Source of the DNA: Symsagittifera roscoffensis
Taxonomy: Eukaryota > Xenacoelomorpha > Acoela > Convolutidae
Length of the DNA: 64,000 bases
Direction of reading: 5' to 3'
Assembly (NCBI RefSeq): GCF_963678635.1
Contig: NC_087066.1
Coordinates: forward strand, 62,936,282-63,000,281
Shown: positions 9,808 to 18,523 of the stretch, piece after piece
Numbering within the stretch: the first letter of the stretch is position 1
Layout of the letters: every line of letters starts with the position of its first letter
The notes under the pieces: generated by a model
What the model was told of the DNA's origin: nothing
Database searches by the model: none
Seen by the model: the letters and a program-made list of their open reading frames with translations, nothing else
Translations under genes and position numbers: made by a program

Positions 9808-10251
9808 GCTGTCATTCTTGCCAATTTATGGCTAAAGGAGTACGAATATGCATTAATGAAGGAAGTACCTGCGTTGACACAGCTAAATGAAAACCGGAAT
9901 GGCCTATGCCCTGATTGCGAGCGGAGGGTAACATACAGAAGTAAGGGGATCGGATGCGAAGCTTGTTTAAATTGGTACCATTTAAAGTGTAGTAATGTAT
10001 CAGACAAAGAATATGAGCAAATCTCAGAAATGGTTTGGTATTGTAAGAGATGTAAAGAGCAGCGAGATCAAGAAAAACCAACAGAAAATGTCAAAGCGTT
10101 CCTAAGATATGTAGATGATATAGTGAGGACGGTGAAGGGGGATCCAGATATAGTGTTAAAAGCAGCTAATGAGCTCTACCCCAACTTACAATTCACTATC
10201 GAAAATCCGGATTCGAACGGAGACTTAGCCTTTCTAGATTTTAAACATTAA
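9743..10251 (+). CDS. PLE reverse transcriptase, C-terminal part, with an inserted PHD finger
   Basis: The frame (open from 9556 through LTR sequence) becomes PLE at 9743. It carries GLAMGASLAVILANLWLKEYE, then a Cys/His finger of about 50 residues (LCPDCERRV, CEACLNWYHLKC, VWYCKRCKEQ) of PHD type, then the catalytic FLRYVDDIVRTVKGD and LAFLDF. The zinc finger thus sits between the RT segment with the G-x-x-x-A/S motif and the YVDD box. The frame ends at a TAA (10249-10251) caused by one extra T near 10240; coding continues in the next frame. The N-terminal half of the same RT is at 12164-13578. Confidence 0.85.
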
Positions 10252-10252
10252 T

Positions 10253-11026
10253 GTGGACTCACGAAAAAAGGTAACATGTGGATGGTATCAAAAACCAACG
10301 GATACTGGGACTATCCTTAACTTCAGAAGCTGCGCTCCATTGCAATATAAACGCAATGTACTTGAGGGTACTGTTCATCGGATTTTTAGAAGTACATCAA
10401 CATGGGAAAACTTTGACAAGGCAATGAAGATTAATAAAGAACAATGGGTGGATAATCAATACCCTGAAAAATGGTCAGATGGTGTCGTATTAAGAACGTT
10501 GAATAAGATCATCGACCGAAAAACTGACACACGAACAACGGTAACATCAGTCAAGGAAGATCCTTTAAAGGTCAGTGCACCCATTATAACATTACAATAC
10601 CGGGGTAATGCATCGGAGTGGTTTGCTGCCAAACTGCGTCAAAACGCCGGAGCCCAAGTGATATTTACTACGAGAAAGCTCAAGACTTGCCTACCGTCCC
10701 TTAAATCTCCCTTTGCGAAAGATTTGAAATCCAGAGTGGTCTACAAGCTCACATGTAGTGGATGTAATTCCACCTATGTTGGACAAACGGTCCGGCATTT
10801 GACCACGCGGATTGAAGAGCATCACAAGGAAGATTCGCCAGTAGGGCAACATTTGAGAGAATTTGACAGGGATGGTAAGAGCGCTGAGCTTAAGTCTGAG
10901 ATTATAGATCAATCAAGTAACATACAGAAACTCCTCACTCTGGAGGCCTTACATATTTGGAAAGAATGCCCCAGAATTAACACGCGCGAGGAGTTCAGGA
11001 GCAGGGAGCTGACATTAAAATTATAG
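10253..11026 (+). CDS. PLE C-terminal region with GIY-YIG endonuclease
   Basis: It continues the RT protein after a one-base frameshift. The thumb region (TCGWYQKPTDTGTILNF, PLQYKRNVLEGTVHRIF) is followed by the GIY-YIG domain: VVYKLTCSGCNSTYVGQT with the Tyr pair, R of TTRIEEH, DSPVGQHL, and the Glu of LLTLEALHI. The endonuclease nicks target DNA for priming. The end FRSRELTLKL and its TAG at 11024-11026 match a second PLE fragment at 54492. 258 codons are open. Confidence 0.88.
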   Translation: MDSRKKVTCGWYQKPTDTGTILNFRSCAPLQYKRNVLEGTVHRIFRSTSTWENFDKAMKINKEQWVDNQYPEKWSDGVVLRTLNKIIDRKTDTRTTVTSVKEDPLKVSAPIITLQYRGNASEWFAAKLRQNAGAQVIFTTRKLKTCLPSLKSPFAKDLKSRVVYKLTCSGCNSTYVGQTVRHLTTRIEEHHKEDSPVGQHLREFDRDGKSAELKSEIIDQSSNIQKLLTLEALHIWKECPRINTREEFRSRELTLKL

Positions 11027-11276
11027 TACATGTTTAAACATGACTAAAAATTGCAATTTTTGAAAAAATAAACTGACATGTCAGTTTGGATAAAACATCA
11101 AATCGAAAAATTATGACTCAAGTAACAAAAAAGTATAGAAATTGTCATAATCGACGAAATAATGATTACGTAATAACAGATGTAAGAATGTGATTGGTTA
11201 AAAAGTTCTAACATGTTCTTTTTGGATTTCATACATGATCTTTGATCATTTTATTGTAAATAAAAAATTTTATATC

Positions 11277-11301
11277 CTGACGATGCACAAAATGTGCGAA
11301 A
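11277..11301 (+). ncRNA. Hammerhead-ribozyme-like core in the PLE 3' region
   Basis: CTGACGA, a short hairpin TGCACAAAATGTGC, then GAAA: the order of conserved boxes in a hammerhead ribozyme, which PLEs are known to carry in their (pseudo-)LTR regions. The base pair next to the core (U-C) is not canonical, and I did not establish stems I and III. The same motif occurs at 54787 and inverted at 54209. Confidence 0.5.
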
Positions 11302-11474
11302 ACGTTGGAAAAATAAAAAATAACCTCGGCGAAGAGTGAATGATAGATTAAAAAGTTTGTTGTAAAAATACAAACAAAAAATTTTTAGATCATTTTTATT
11401 TTTCTCAGAATACTCTTAATTTTTATTTTTTCTTTTCTCATCTTAACAATGAGTTTTCTTACATTTGAGTTAAA

Positions 11475-12116
11475 ATGGCATGGGTTGTAGCTGCAAGCTC
11501 TCTATTTCATAGCTTGAATACCTTACGACCAGCAGAGAAAGCGGAACTGGACGAACTGGTATACGCTGAATCGGGATTATCGCTGAATCCTCATACCGTG
11601 ATGAAGAGACAAAATTTACAGACTCTTCTGGAAGAGCATCCTCTGGTGGACAAGGAGATAATTCTTTGGCACGACGTATTGAATAACAGTTTGTCGAAAC
11701 ACCGAACCAATGCCAACACGCTTTATCATCTGGACGATTTAATTTCGTATTTGCAATCAAAGCGACATCGGTTTAAGGTGATTATATATTGCAGAAGAAC
11801 CAGAACGACAGATATCATTGATTCTCTGATGCGTACAGGGATCTTGATAGTCCCAACAACGAAATTGATCTCGAGAGGCAAGAGGCAGGATCCCGCTTTG
11901 GTGAGACAATACCTGGAAGTTCATCAATCGAGCGAACTTGAGTTGAAGTCATTGCGAGTTGTGCTGACACATAGAGAGTACTTGCCCGGGATATTCTCAA
12001 AGATAAGAGCGCGGACTCAGAAACCAACACAAGGACGACGCAAGGCGAAGGCACGCAGAGAGGAAACAACGACTGACGTCTCTCTACCATCGGCTGAAAG
12101 GGCGCGGATTGGGTAA
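11475..12116 (+). CDS. PLE upstream ORF, function unknown
   Basis: A 213-residue frame beginning about 170 bp after the ribozyme-like core, at the true 5' side of the permuted element. Readable parts: LRPAEKAELDELVYAESGL, IILWHDVLNNSLSKHR, HRFKVIIYCRRTRTTDII, LELKSLRVVLTHREYLPGIF, then a basic tail. I recognise no catalytic motif. Its position before the RT suggests the ORF1 or N-terminal extension of the PLE; a frame change separates it from the RT. Confidence 0.6.
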   Translation: MAWVVAASSLFHSLNTLRPAEKAELDELVYAESGLSLNPHTVMKRQNLQTLLEEHPLVDKEIILWHDVLNNSLSKHRTNANTLYHLDDLISYLQSKRHRFKVIIYCRRTRTTDIIDSLMRTGILIVPTTKLISRGKRQDPALVRQYLEVHQSSELELKSLRVVLTHREYLPGIFSKIRARTQKPTQGRRKAKARREETTTDVSLPSAERARIG

Positions 12117-12163
12117 GTGAATCTACTGTGTGAATTATCCTGCTGAGAGCCGCATGAGTTTAA

Positions 12164-13333
12164 GTGCTCGTGGCCTGCAGGATAATGACCGCCGTAGTTT
12201 TTCCCCCACCGATGCTGAGATTGATACTCAGGAAAAAACAAACTTGGAAATTAGTTTTGAATTACCTGAAGTATTCAAATAAATTAAACAACAATTTCCA
12301 TCGATTGAAGTTTTTACGGAAATGTCAAAGCAATGACATAATACCAGATTTTTTGAGATTTCGGTTGCCAGAAAATGGGGTTTTTTCGGACCAAGCGGTG
12401 CATAGCTTTCAATTAAAACTCCTAAGAACAGAGATAAATCAGACAAGGTCAGAAGAGAAGAAGATAGACGATGATCTAGCTAAGGCAAGAGAGGTAGTGC
12501 GGAGAGGGATAGATGAACAATGGTGGCCCTCAATAGCATTTTATCTAAAGCTCCAGGCTAGAATTGCTATCCATGACATCAAGGATAGACATGAAAAGAA
12601 GTTAAAAAAGCTAGCAGAGCGGCAGGACAGACCGTTAATGAAAGTGAATGACAAATCGGTCAGAGCACTAGATGGCATTGAGCTACCCAAGTGGGTTCAT
12701 GAAGTGTTAGATTTTGGCCCAAAGCACCCGGTGAGGGATCATTTCAATGAACTTCACTTTCTTGCGGACATTGATAATTTTTTATCTGAGCTTAAATCGC
12801 AAAAGGTACCAGGTGAAAAATTATCTGAAATTGAAGCTGCTGCAAAATCATACGCTAAACGTGTGCGGCAAACACCGTCGGATAGAGGGATTGGGAAAGC
12901 CAGGAAGTATTTGAAGGACAATGGTCTCTTGGCAGTCCCATTCGATAAAGGTGTTGGCTTCTGTGTAATGAAGAAAACGACATATGAGGCTAAACTAACT
13001 GAGCTGCTGCAATCGGAACAATTTAGCGAAAAACCAGGTTTAACTGATAGTGTTGTTATGAAAATTGAGAAAGACATCAACAAAGAACTGTTGGCCATGA
13101 AAAAGAAAGATGAGATCGATGAGGCACTGTATAGTAGGCTTAGGTCCACGGGAGGGCAGCCAGCTCGATTATATGGATTGGCTAAAGTACATAAGAAAGG
13201 AACCCCTCTCCGTCCCGTACTGTCACTGCCAGGGAGCTCATATGAACATCTAAATAAAACTTTGGCCATATTTTTGACAACATTGAGGGGGCAAACATTG
13301 AGACAAACACACAAATGGCTCGGGAGATCATAG
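12164..13333 (+). CDS. PLE reverse transcriptase, N-terminal part
   Basis: About 370 PLE residues. The start is uncertain: the first 25 codons may be out of the original frame. Segments include FRLPENGVFSD, ARKYLKDNGLLAVPFDKGVGF and the PLE-typical RLYGLAKVHKKGTPLRPVLSL, followed by the frameshifted AIF. A T seems to be missing in the T run near 13270-13275; the frame then moves to 13315-13578. Confidence 0.82.
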   Translation: MLVACRIMTAVVFPPPMLRLILRKKQTWKLVLNYLKYSNKLNNNFHRLKFLRKCQSNDIIPDFLRFRLPENGVFSDQAVHSFQLKLLRTEINQTRSEEKKIDDDLAKAREVVRRGIDEQWWPSIAFYLKLQARIAIHDIKDRHEKKLKKLAERQDRPLMKVNDKSVRALDGIELPKWVHEVLDFGPKHPVRDHFNELHFLADIDNFLSELKSQKVPGEKLSEIEAAAKSYAKRVRQTPSDRGIGKARKYLKDNGLLAVPFDKGVGFCVMKKTTYEAKLTELLQSEQFSEKPGLTDSVVMKIEKDINKELLAMKKKDEIDEALYSRLRSTGGQPARLYGLAKVHKKGTPLRPVLSLPGSSYEHLNKTLAIFLTTLRGQTLRQTHKWLGRS

Positions 13334-13578
13334 AGAACATAGATCTAGACTATAATGAGAGTATTATCTCCCTGGATGTCAAAAGTTTGTACACTAATGT
13401 CCCACTAAAGGAGGCAATAGATATAGCACTGAGGAAACTGTACGAACAAACTAGTCCTCCTAAACTGGCACGCGGAACTATGAAGAAATTGTTGAACATG
13501 GCTGTAAGTAAGGTGCACTTCAAATGCAATGGTTTATGGTACGTACAAAAGGATGGGTTGGCAATGGGTGCATCCCTT
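13315..13578 (+). CDS. PLE reverse transcriptase, fingers/palm continuation up to the right pseudo-LTR
   Basis: It carries the first catalytic-Asp motif ISLDVKSLYTNVPLKEAI and continues to QKDGLAMGASL, where the element stops at 13578. The next RT residues are at 9807 onward, at the other end of the permuted element. After 13578 the frame runs into the target duplication and LTR and stops at once. Confidence 0.85.
13514..13578 (+). repeat. PLE right pseudo-LTR (65 bp)
   Basis: Direct repeat of 9743-9807. It is immediately followed by the second target duplication AATCTCCAGT (13579-13588). Confidence 0.8.
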
Positions 13579-13741
13579 AATCTCCAGTAACAATTTCAAT
13601 CTTTTGTCGTTTTCTCGTAGTTGTTTCCACGGAGACTATTGTTGTTGTGTTTTCGCCGTTTCAGTGTGTGCGAAATAAAAAAAAGGTTACGTGTCGTTCA
13701 TAACCAAATCGAAATTTCAAAAATTAGCATGTCAGTTAAAA

Positions 13742-14618
13742 TGTGCCATTCTGCCAGGTTGGCACAGCGCAACCTTCCGACGAAGCACGAATTAGAGAGA
13801 AAAGGCCTTAATTACAAAAAAGTGCTGAAAATGAGGGTCGAAATTTTCTGAAAAATTCGATTTTTCAAAGTTTCGATTAACGAGCGAGTATTTCTCAGAA
13901 ATACGAAAAACGGCCATTTTGACCGAAAAAGTTGAGAAAAACAGAACAACAGAAAATCTAGTGAAAAACAGTCACACGAGAACACGGAAAAACGAAGCCT
14001 CTTATCGTGACAGTCACGCACGATAAGACCCTTAGTGAAGGAAGATAGTGGGAAAGGAGGCTTCGGTGGTGGAGAGCAGTACCCTCCCGTGCCACGAATT
14101 GTGAGTGATAACAACGTTATCTCGAGGAGAACACGGAAGCGGAGGCTTGGTACCCCAGAGACTGTTATATGGTGAAAGACTGTAGTAAACTAACTTTTTA
14201 GCTACTCTGATGCCATAGAGTTTTGAATTGACAACGGTATTGATTGATATTTTAGAATATGAGTAGCTAGGAAGAGGAAAGGGTCAATCCATCTCCAATG
14301 GATTTAATATAGAACTGTCATCAAAAATATAATAAAATAGGATATTCGAGCCGTGTTTTTAATAGCAATCACGTAGTCTGAGGATCCGAGACTCAGCTAT
14401 GTGGTTGTGTTCGCGTGGAAACGAAAGCTGAACAAAAGTCGTTTGACTGATGGCCTGAAAATAGTAACTTTTTACTTAGCCCTAAACAGACCAGAAAATC
14501 AACTGGCAAGGTCGAGACGGTGAAAAACGAGTAGGATTAAGGTAACTGACGCCTGCCAGTCGTTAATAGGTACTTTTTCTACGCTCCGTCGCTGTGTAGT
14601 ATTTCAGCGAATGTTACA
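13742..14618 (+). mobile_element. Solo LTR, family II, inserted in the E2 3' LTR
   Basis: It runs from TGTGCCATTCTGCC to CAGCGAATGTTACA, 877 bp, matching the LTRs at 3422-4438 (reverse) and 51690-53326. It lacks about 120 bp present in those copies. Flanking A runs (TTAAAA / AAACT) fit a 3-4 bp target duplication when compared with the empty site in the 5' LTR near 48630. No internal element sequence remains, so it arose by LTR-LTR recombination. Confidence 0.8.
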
Positions 14619-14766
14619 AAACTAACCCATCCCTAATTTTCCAATCGTTCAAATAACGTCGCTAATTCAATAAAACCAACCGTCTTCCCGGTTAGATGTT
14701 CTTTTTTCTGATGGTAAAAATTCGATTGCGAAACTGCATTTTCGTTCATCCTGGTCGAATGTCATA

Positions 14767-15606
14767 TACTCCCCGGACAGCCCGGTCAATGTCCTCATTG
14801 AGTCTCGTAGTCTTCATCGAAATGGTACAGTGCCATCGAACAGAATTTACAAAATGCATAAAGTCACTTTTATCCACGTCATATCAACTCACAGCAGAAA
14901 ATGAATGGCATCATACCACACTAAAATAGCCTTCCAAATTCTTTCACTAATCTGCACATTCGAGGATATGATTTAAGATAAAACATTTCTTAAAAATTTC
15001 CAACGTCTATGTCCCGATTTAAAATTTTTTCTTCTAGGTTTAAAAAGTGTAGGGACGCAAGACAGTCCTGCCAACCCACAAACTAAAATTATCCTTCTAT
15101 GCTCCTTCCCTTCGCAAATTTAGTTGCTACTGGTCCTGAATAATAAAATTAAGGAACTCGGTGGTTAGAGGGAACAATGAAATAATCTCCTTCTTTAAGA
15201 GATTACCCAAGCCTTTCATGTCACCACAAAAAGATCAGTCGTTCTAGTTGATTAAAAACAATCATGCAGGGTGGAATATTTAAATATACTCTCCACTCAA
15301 GCCTCTTTAAATAAATAGTAACTGTCTCTAAAGCTACTAACTAAAATCATAATGCAAATATATAAATGCAACAAAATCTTTAATCTTCAAAATTCAACTA
15401 AAGGTTTTCTTTTCAGTTTCAATTGCAAACTTAGTTGCTTTGTTTCTCATTTGAGTTTTTATCACATACAAAACAATACTGAGGAGTTTTACCACCTTCT
15501 CTTTCGTTGCTTCTTTCTTTCCTTCTTTGTTCGTCGTTTATAAGTTCTGAAACGTCTAAATTCTTCTAACTTTCTTTCTATTTGCATCTTGTTTTTCGGC
15601 CATTTG
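14767..15606 (-). other. 3' untranslated region of E2, cut by E1
   Basis: 840 bp with no credible gene. It aligns throughout with 16515-17331, the E1 3' UTR. Next to the LTR (14773-14785) is CCGGACAGCCCGG, counterpart of the E1 hairpin at 16521. E1 is inserted at its other end, and the E2 coding region resumes at 30252. Confidence 0.7.
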
Positions 15607-16514
15607 TGTAACATTTGCCCGGAAGATACATATCGACGGAAGACAAAACTAAGTCTTAAGACGACCGGCTAACGTCTAAACAGAGCTTTGCATGCTTTTC
15701 ACCGTCTGTACCAAGCCAGTACTTTTCGGTGGTCTTTCTAACATCGGGTCGACAAAAAAGTTACTGCTTTCGGCTTTGGTCAAAACACTCAAATTAACTA
15801 GATTACATGCAGGAATAGTGAGCTCATGGCTGGGTCTCAGTATCCCCAGACCACGAGGTCACTCCTAAAAACAGGGCTACTACTTATTATATTACTATTG
15901 TTTTTGTTCAGTAGATAAAAATCATCATCTCCATCGAAGATGGATCAACCCTTTCCCCCAACTCCTAGCTTCTCATCCTTATCAAAATGAATCTAGTTGT
16001 TAATTAAATTCAAGTCAGGACATGACAGGAAGCTAAAAGTTTATGTAACAGGATAAAAGTTTCAGTTCCTTTACCCCTCCGGATTGACAAATCCGCTGGA
16101 TCAAGCTTGTTAATCTTGATTTCTTCTTAATCCGGAAGGCCGTCTTTCACCCTTCACCGTTGTTCGCAACGGCCTTGCAACTATTGTAGCGGCACAATAG
16201 TTGCAACTCGGAGTGTTCTCTGTTACTCTGTAACTCGTTGTCGTTTTCCAATCTCGATTTCGTAGTTGTTGTTAGCGCAGCTAATGTTGTTCTGTTTTTC
16301 TTTCTTGTTTTAGCCAAAATGGCCGTTTCAGAAATATGACGTCATAATTCGAATTTTTGAAATTTTAAAATACCAGAATATTCCAGTCCTCACCGTTTGG
16401 CTAATCGTTCCAATAACGTTCTTAATTCTTAATAATCACCAATCCGGAAGGCTCGCTGCTAAAAATTCGAATTCTGCAGAGATTGCATTTTTCACATTCT
16501 GGTCGAATGTCACA
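15607..16514 (-). mobile_element. 3' LTR of E1
   Basis: TGTAACATTTGCC to CGAATGTCACA, 908 bp; the ends form an imperfect 11-bp inverted repeat. It is about 34 bp longer than the 5' LTR because of an internal difference near 16320-16380. Confidence 0.85.
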
Positions 16515-17331
16515 TACTCCCCGGACAGTCCGGTCAATGTCCTCATTGAATCACGCAATGTTCGTAAAATGGTTACAGTGTCATCGAATAGAATTTACAA
16601 AATGCACGAAATTACTCTTATCCACGTCAAATCGACCCACTGCAGAACATAAATGGCATCATACTACATCACTATAGCCTTCAAATTCTCTCATTAATCT
16701 GCACATTGAGGATATGACTTAAGATAAAAATATTTTCTGACTTCCAATGTCAATGTCCCGATTAAAACTTTTTCTCTTAGATTTGAAAGGTGTTGGCTTG
16801 CAGGACAGTCCTGCCAACCAACAAGCTAAAATTATCATACTACGCTTTTCCCTTCGGAAATCTTGCTTGTTATTGTCCTGAATACTAAAACTAAGAAACT
16901 CTGTGGTTAGAAAGAACAATGAAACAATCTCCCTCTTCGAGAGATTACTCAAGCCTTCCATGTCACCACAAAGTGATCAGTTCTCCTAGCTGGTTAAAAA
17001 TAGTCATGCAGGCTGGAATATTTAAATATACTCCTTCACTTAAGCCTTCCTAAAAAAATAGTAAGTGAGTGTCTCTAAAGCCACTTCCACTAACATCAAA
17101 ATGCAAATTTACAAATGCAACAATTTCAAAACTCAACTTAATGTTTCAGTTTTCAATTACAACTTGGTTGCTTGGTTTCTCACTTGAGTTTTTCACACAC
17201 ATAAACAATTCTGAGTTTTAACTTTTCTTCGTCACTCCTTTGTTTTCTTCTTTTTTCGTCGTTTAGAAGTTCTAAAACTTCTAAATTCTTCTAATTTCAT
17301 CTCTTTTTTCGTCTTGTTTTTCGGTCATCCG
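16515..17331 (-). other. 3' UTR of E1, with hairpin at the LTR border
   Basis: About 820 bp without a credible gene, between the last ORF and the LTR. The palindrome CCGGACAGTCCGG at 16521-16533 sits beside the LTR, where the polypurine tract should be; the sense strand there reads CCGGGGAGTA just before TGTGAC. Confidence 0.65.
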
Positions 17332-17874
17332 TCAGTGTTCCATTTCTTCCTCCTGTGATACTGACTCTGCACTCTCAGTTTCTGTATCTTGTAACACGTC
17401 GTTAGCTATCCTGACGCAGCTGGAAGCCGTCCTCCAACACTTCTGCACTTCCACCCTCTGTTTACAACAAGGTAGGGGATCCACGTTAGATTCTCTGTTC
17501 CTGCAGAAGCTGTTGTGGAGACACAACGTCACGTTTCTCTCCAAATCTTCTTTCAGAATCTCTGCCTTCTCCTTTCCACTACGTTCACTCGTCCTGGAAA
17601 TTCTTTTCACAGCGGTGGTCACTGCATTCCTATGAGTCACGAGAGCTCGCTTGAAAGCTCCTGCTCCAATGTCCAGCTGATATTCACTGTACACCCTGCC
17701 GTGCTTCGACATATGCTTTTTCGCATACTCGTACCACCATGCAGTCATGTTAGCTCTGAACCATGGCATCAATCGTTTTCTTGCCCATATCTTCTTCACT
17801 TCCATCGGAATGTTTAGAACTTTGCACATTGTCTCAAAAAGATGTAAATCTTTTAGACAAACTAATTTCCGCAA
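17332..17874 (-). pseudogene. E1 ORF3 remnant: C-terminal domain of unknown function
   Basis: 180 codons matching the C-terminal end of E2 ORF3 (30255-30800): CLKDLHLFETMCKVLNIPM, KKIWARKRLMPWF, YEYAKKHMSKHGRVY, YQLDIGAGAFKRAL, and a Cys-containing tail with SAESVSQEEEMEH. No known fold recognised. In E1 it is joined almost directly to the integrase ORF by a deletion of about 4 kb, so the rest of ORF3 and the macrodomain ORF are gone and no proper start remains. Confidence 0.75.
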
Positions 17875-18523
17875 CTGTTCTCTCGTCGTCGAATTCTACC
17901 TCGATTTTTGACCAGTCGTCAACCCACTCATCGTCGTGATCATCGACTATGTCAATGTCTTGTGACACAGTTATTTCCTCTAGACCCACTACTTCCTCCA
18001 CTATCTTCTTTAGATCTATCCTATCCACTACAAAGTCGTCACCGTAAGGATTATATTTCTTTCTTGGTCTCATCCCGTCCTTCTGACGAGTCTGTATGGT
18101 GAACGGAAGATCCGGTTCCAAGTTCTTGGGAACCTCTATCTGTTCGGTATCCTGCCAATCTTGCTCTGCGTAGGGTAAGGTTTCATCGTCCGCTTCGATC
18201 TGTTCGTTTGGATCCAGGTCCAGCGGTGTATCCGTACCTTCCTCTACGACTTCGTTTCCATCGTTCTTCTCCCTGGTGCCTTTTTCGTTGACCTCACAAG
18301 CAGGATTCATCATTAGATAATCCCCTTCTTCCATGTCTGCAGGTATACACCAGTCTTCTGTCGATGGATTGTGTGGCTTGATGTTCTCGTAGTGGGCAGC
18401 TCGGCCAGTACTCAGTCTATAAAAGCGTCCCTCCTGATGCACATCTGTAATCATGAAGGGTCCCCTCCATTTTTTAGGAGCTTTTTTATCCCTTTCGGTG
18501 GTATAACGTTCAGGAATACCCAT
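17834..18523 (-). CDS. E1 integrase C-terminal domain and acidic pol tail
   Basis: It continues the integrase after a frameshift (frames overlap at 18451-18523). It begins with the chromatin/DNA-binding C-terminal fold of Gypsy integrases (KKWRGPFMITDVHQEGRFY, then RAAHYENIKPHNP), followed by a long acidic tail (DLDPNEQIEADDETLPYAE, DPYGDDF-like and DIDIVDDHDDEWVDDW). The last residues after EFDDE derive from the deletion junction with ORF3. Confidence 0.82.
   Translation of the reverse strand: MGIPERYTTERDKKAPKKWRGPFMITDVHQEGRFYRLSTGRAAHYENIKPHNPSTEDWCIPADMEEGDYLMMNPACEVNEKGTREKNDGNEVVEEGTDTPLDLDPNEQIEADDETLPYAEQDWQDTEQIEVPKNLEPDLPFTIQTRQKDGMRPRKKYNPYGDDFVVDRIDLKKIVEEVVGLEEITVSQDIDIVDDHDDEWVDDWSKIEVEFDDERTVAEISLSKRFTSF

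Larger units (their letters stand above)
9743..13578 (+). mobile_element. Penelope-like element, circularly permuted, with pseudo-LTRs
   Basis: A 3.8-kb PLE in which the 3' half (RT C-terminus, GIY-YIG endonuclease, 3' UTR) lies upstream of the 5' half (5' UTR, ORF1, RT N-terminus). The two ends are a 65-bp direct repeat from within the RT gene. The whole is flanked by a 10-bp target duplication AATCTCCAGT (9733-9742 and 13579-13588) inside the E2 3' LTR. Tandem or permuted PLE copies with short pseudo-LTRs are a known habit of this class. Confidence 0.85.
8939..14766 (-). mobile_element. 3' LTR of giant Gypsy element E2 (family I), split by a PLE and a solo LTR
   Basis: It starts TGTAACATTCGCC at 8939 and ends CGAATGTCATA at 14766 (expected final CA mutated). 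Pieces 8939-9742, 13589-13741 and 14619-14766 align in order with the 5' LTR at 47610-48775. The gaps are a PLE (9743-13578 plus target duplication) and a family II solo LTR (13742-14618). The right boundary is followed by the same 3' UTR that follows the E1 LTR at 16515. Confidence 0.75.

Noticed and set aside
14696-17331. Small genes in the 3' UTRs of E1 and E2 (for example 14696-14929, 15352-15543, 16483-16677)
   Set aside because: The frames are not conserved between the two aligned UTR copies.
17332-17874. Envelope gene of an errantivirus-like element
   Set aside because: No signal peptide, cleavage site, fusion peptide or anchor seen; in E2 the same segment is the end of the SGNH-containing ORF3.
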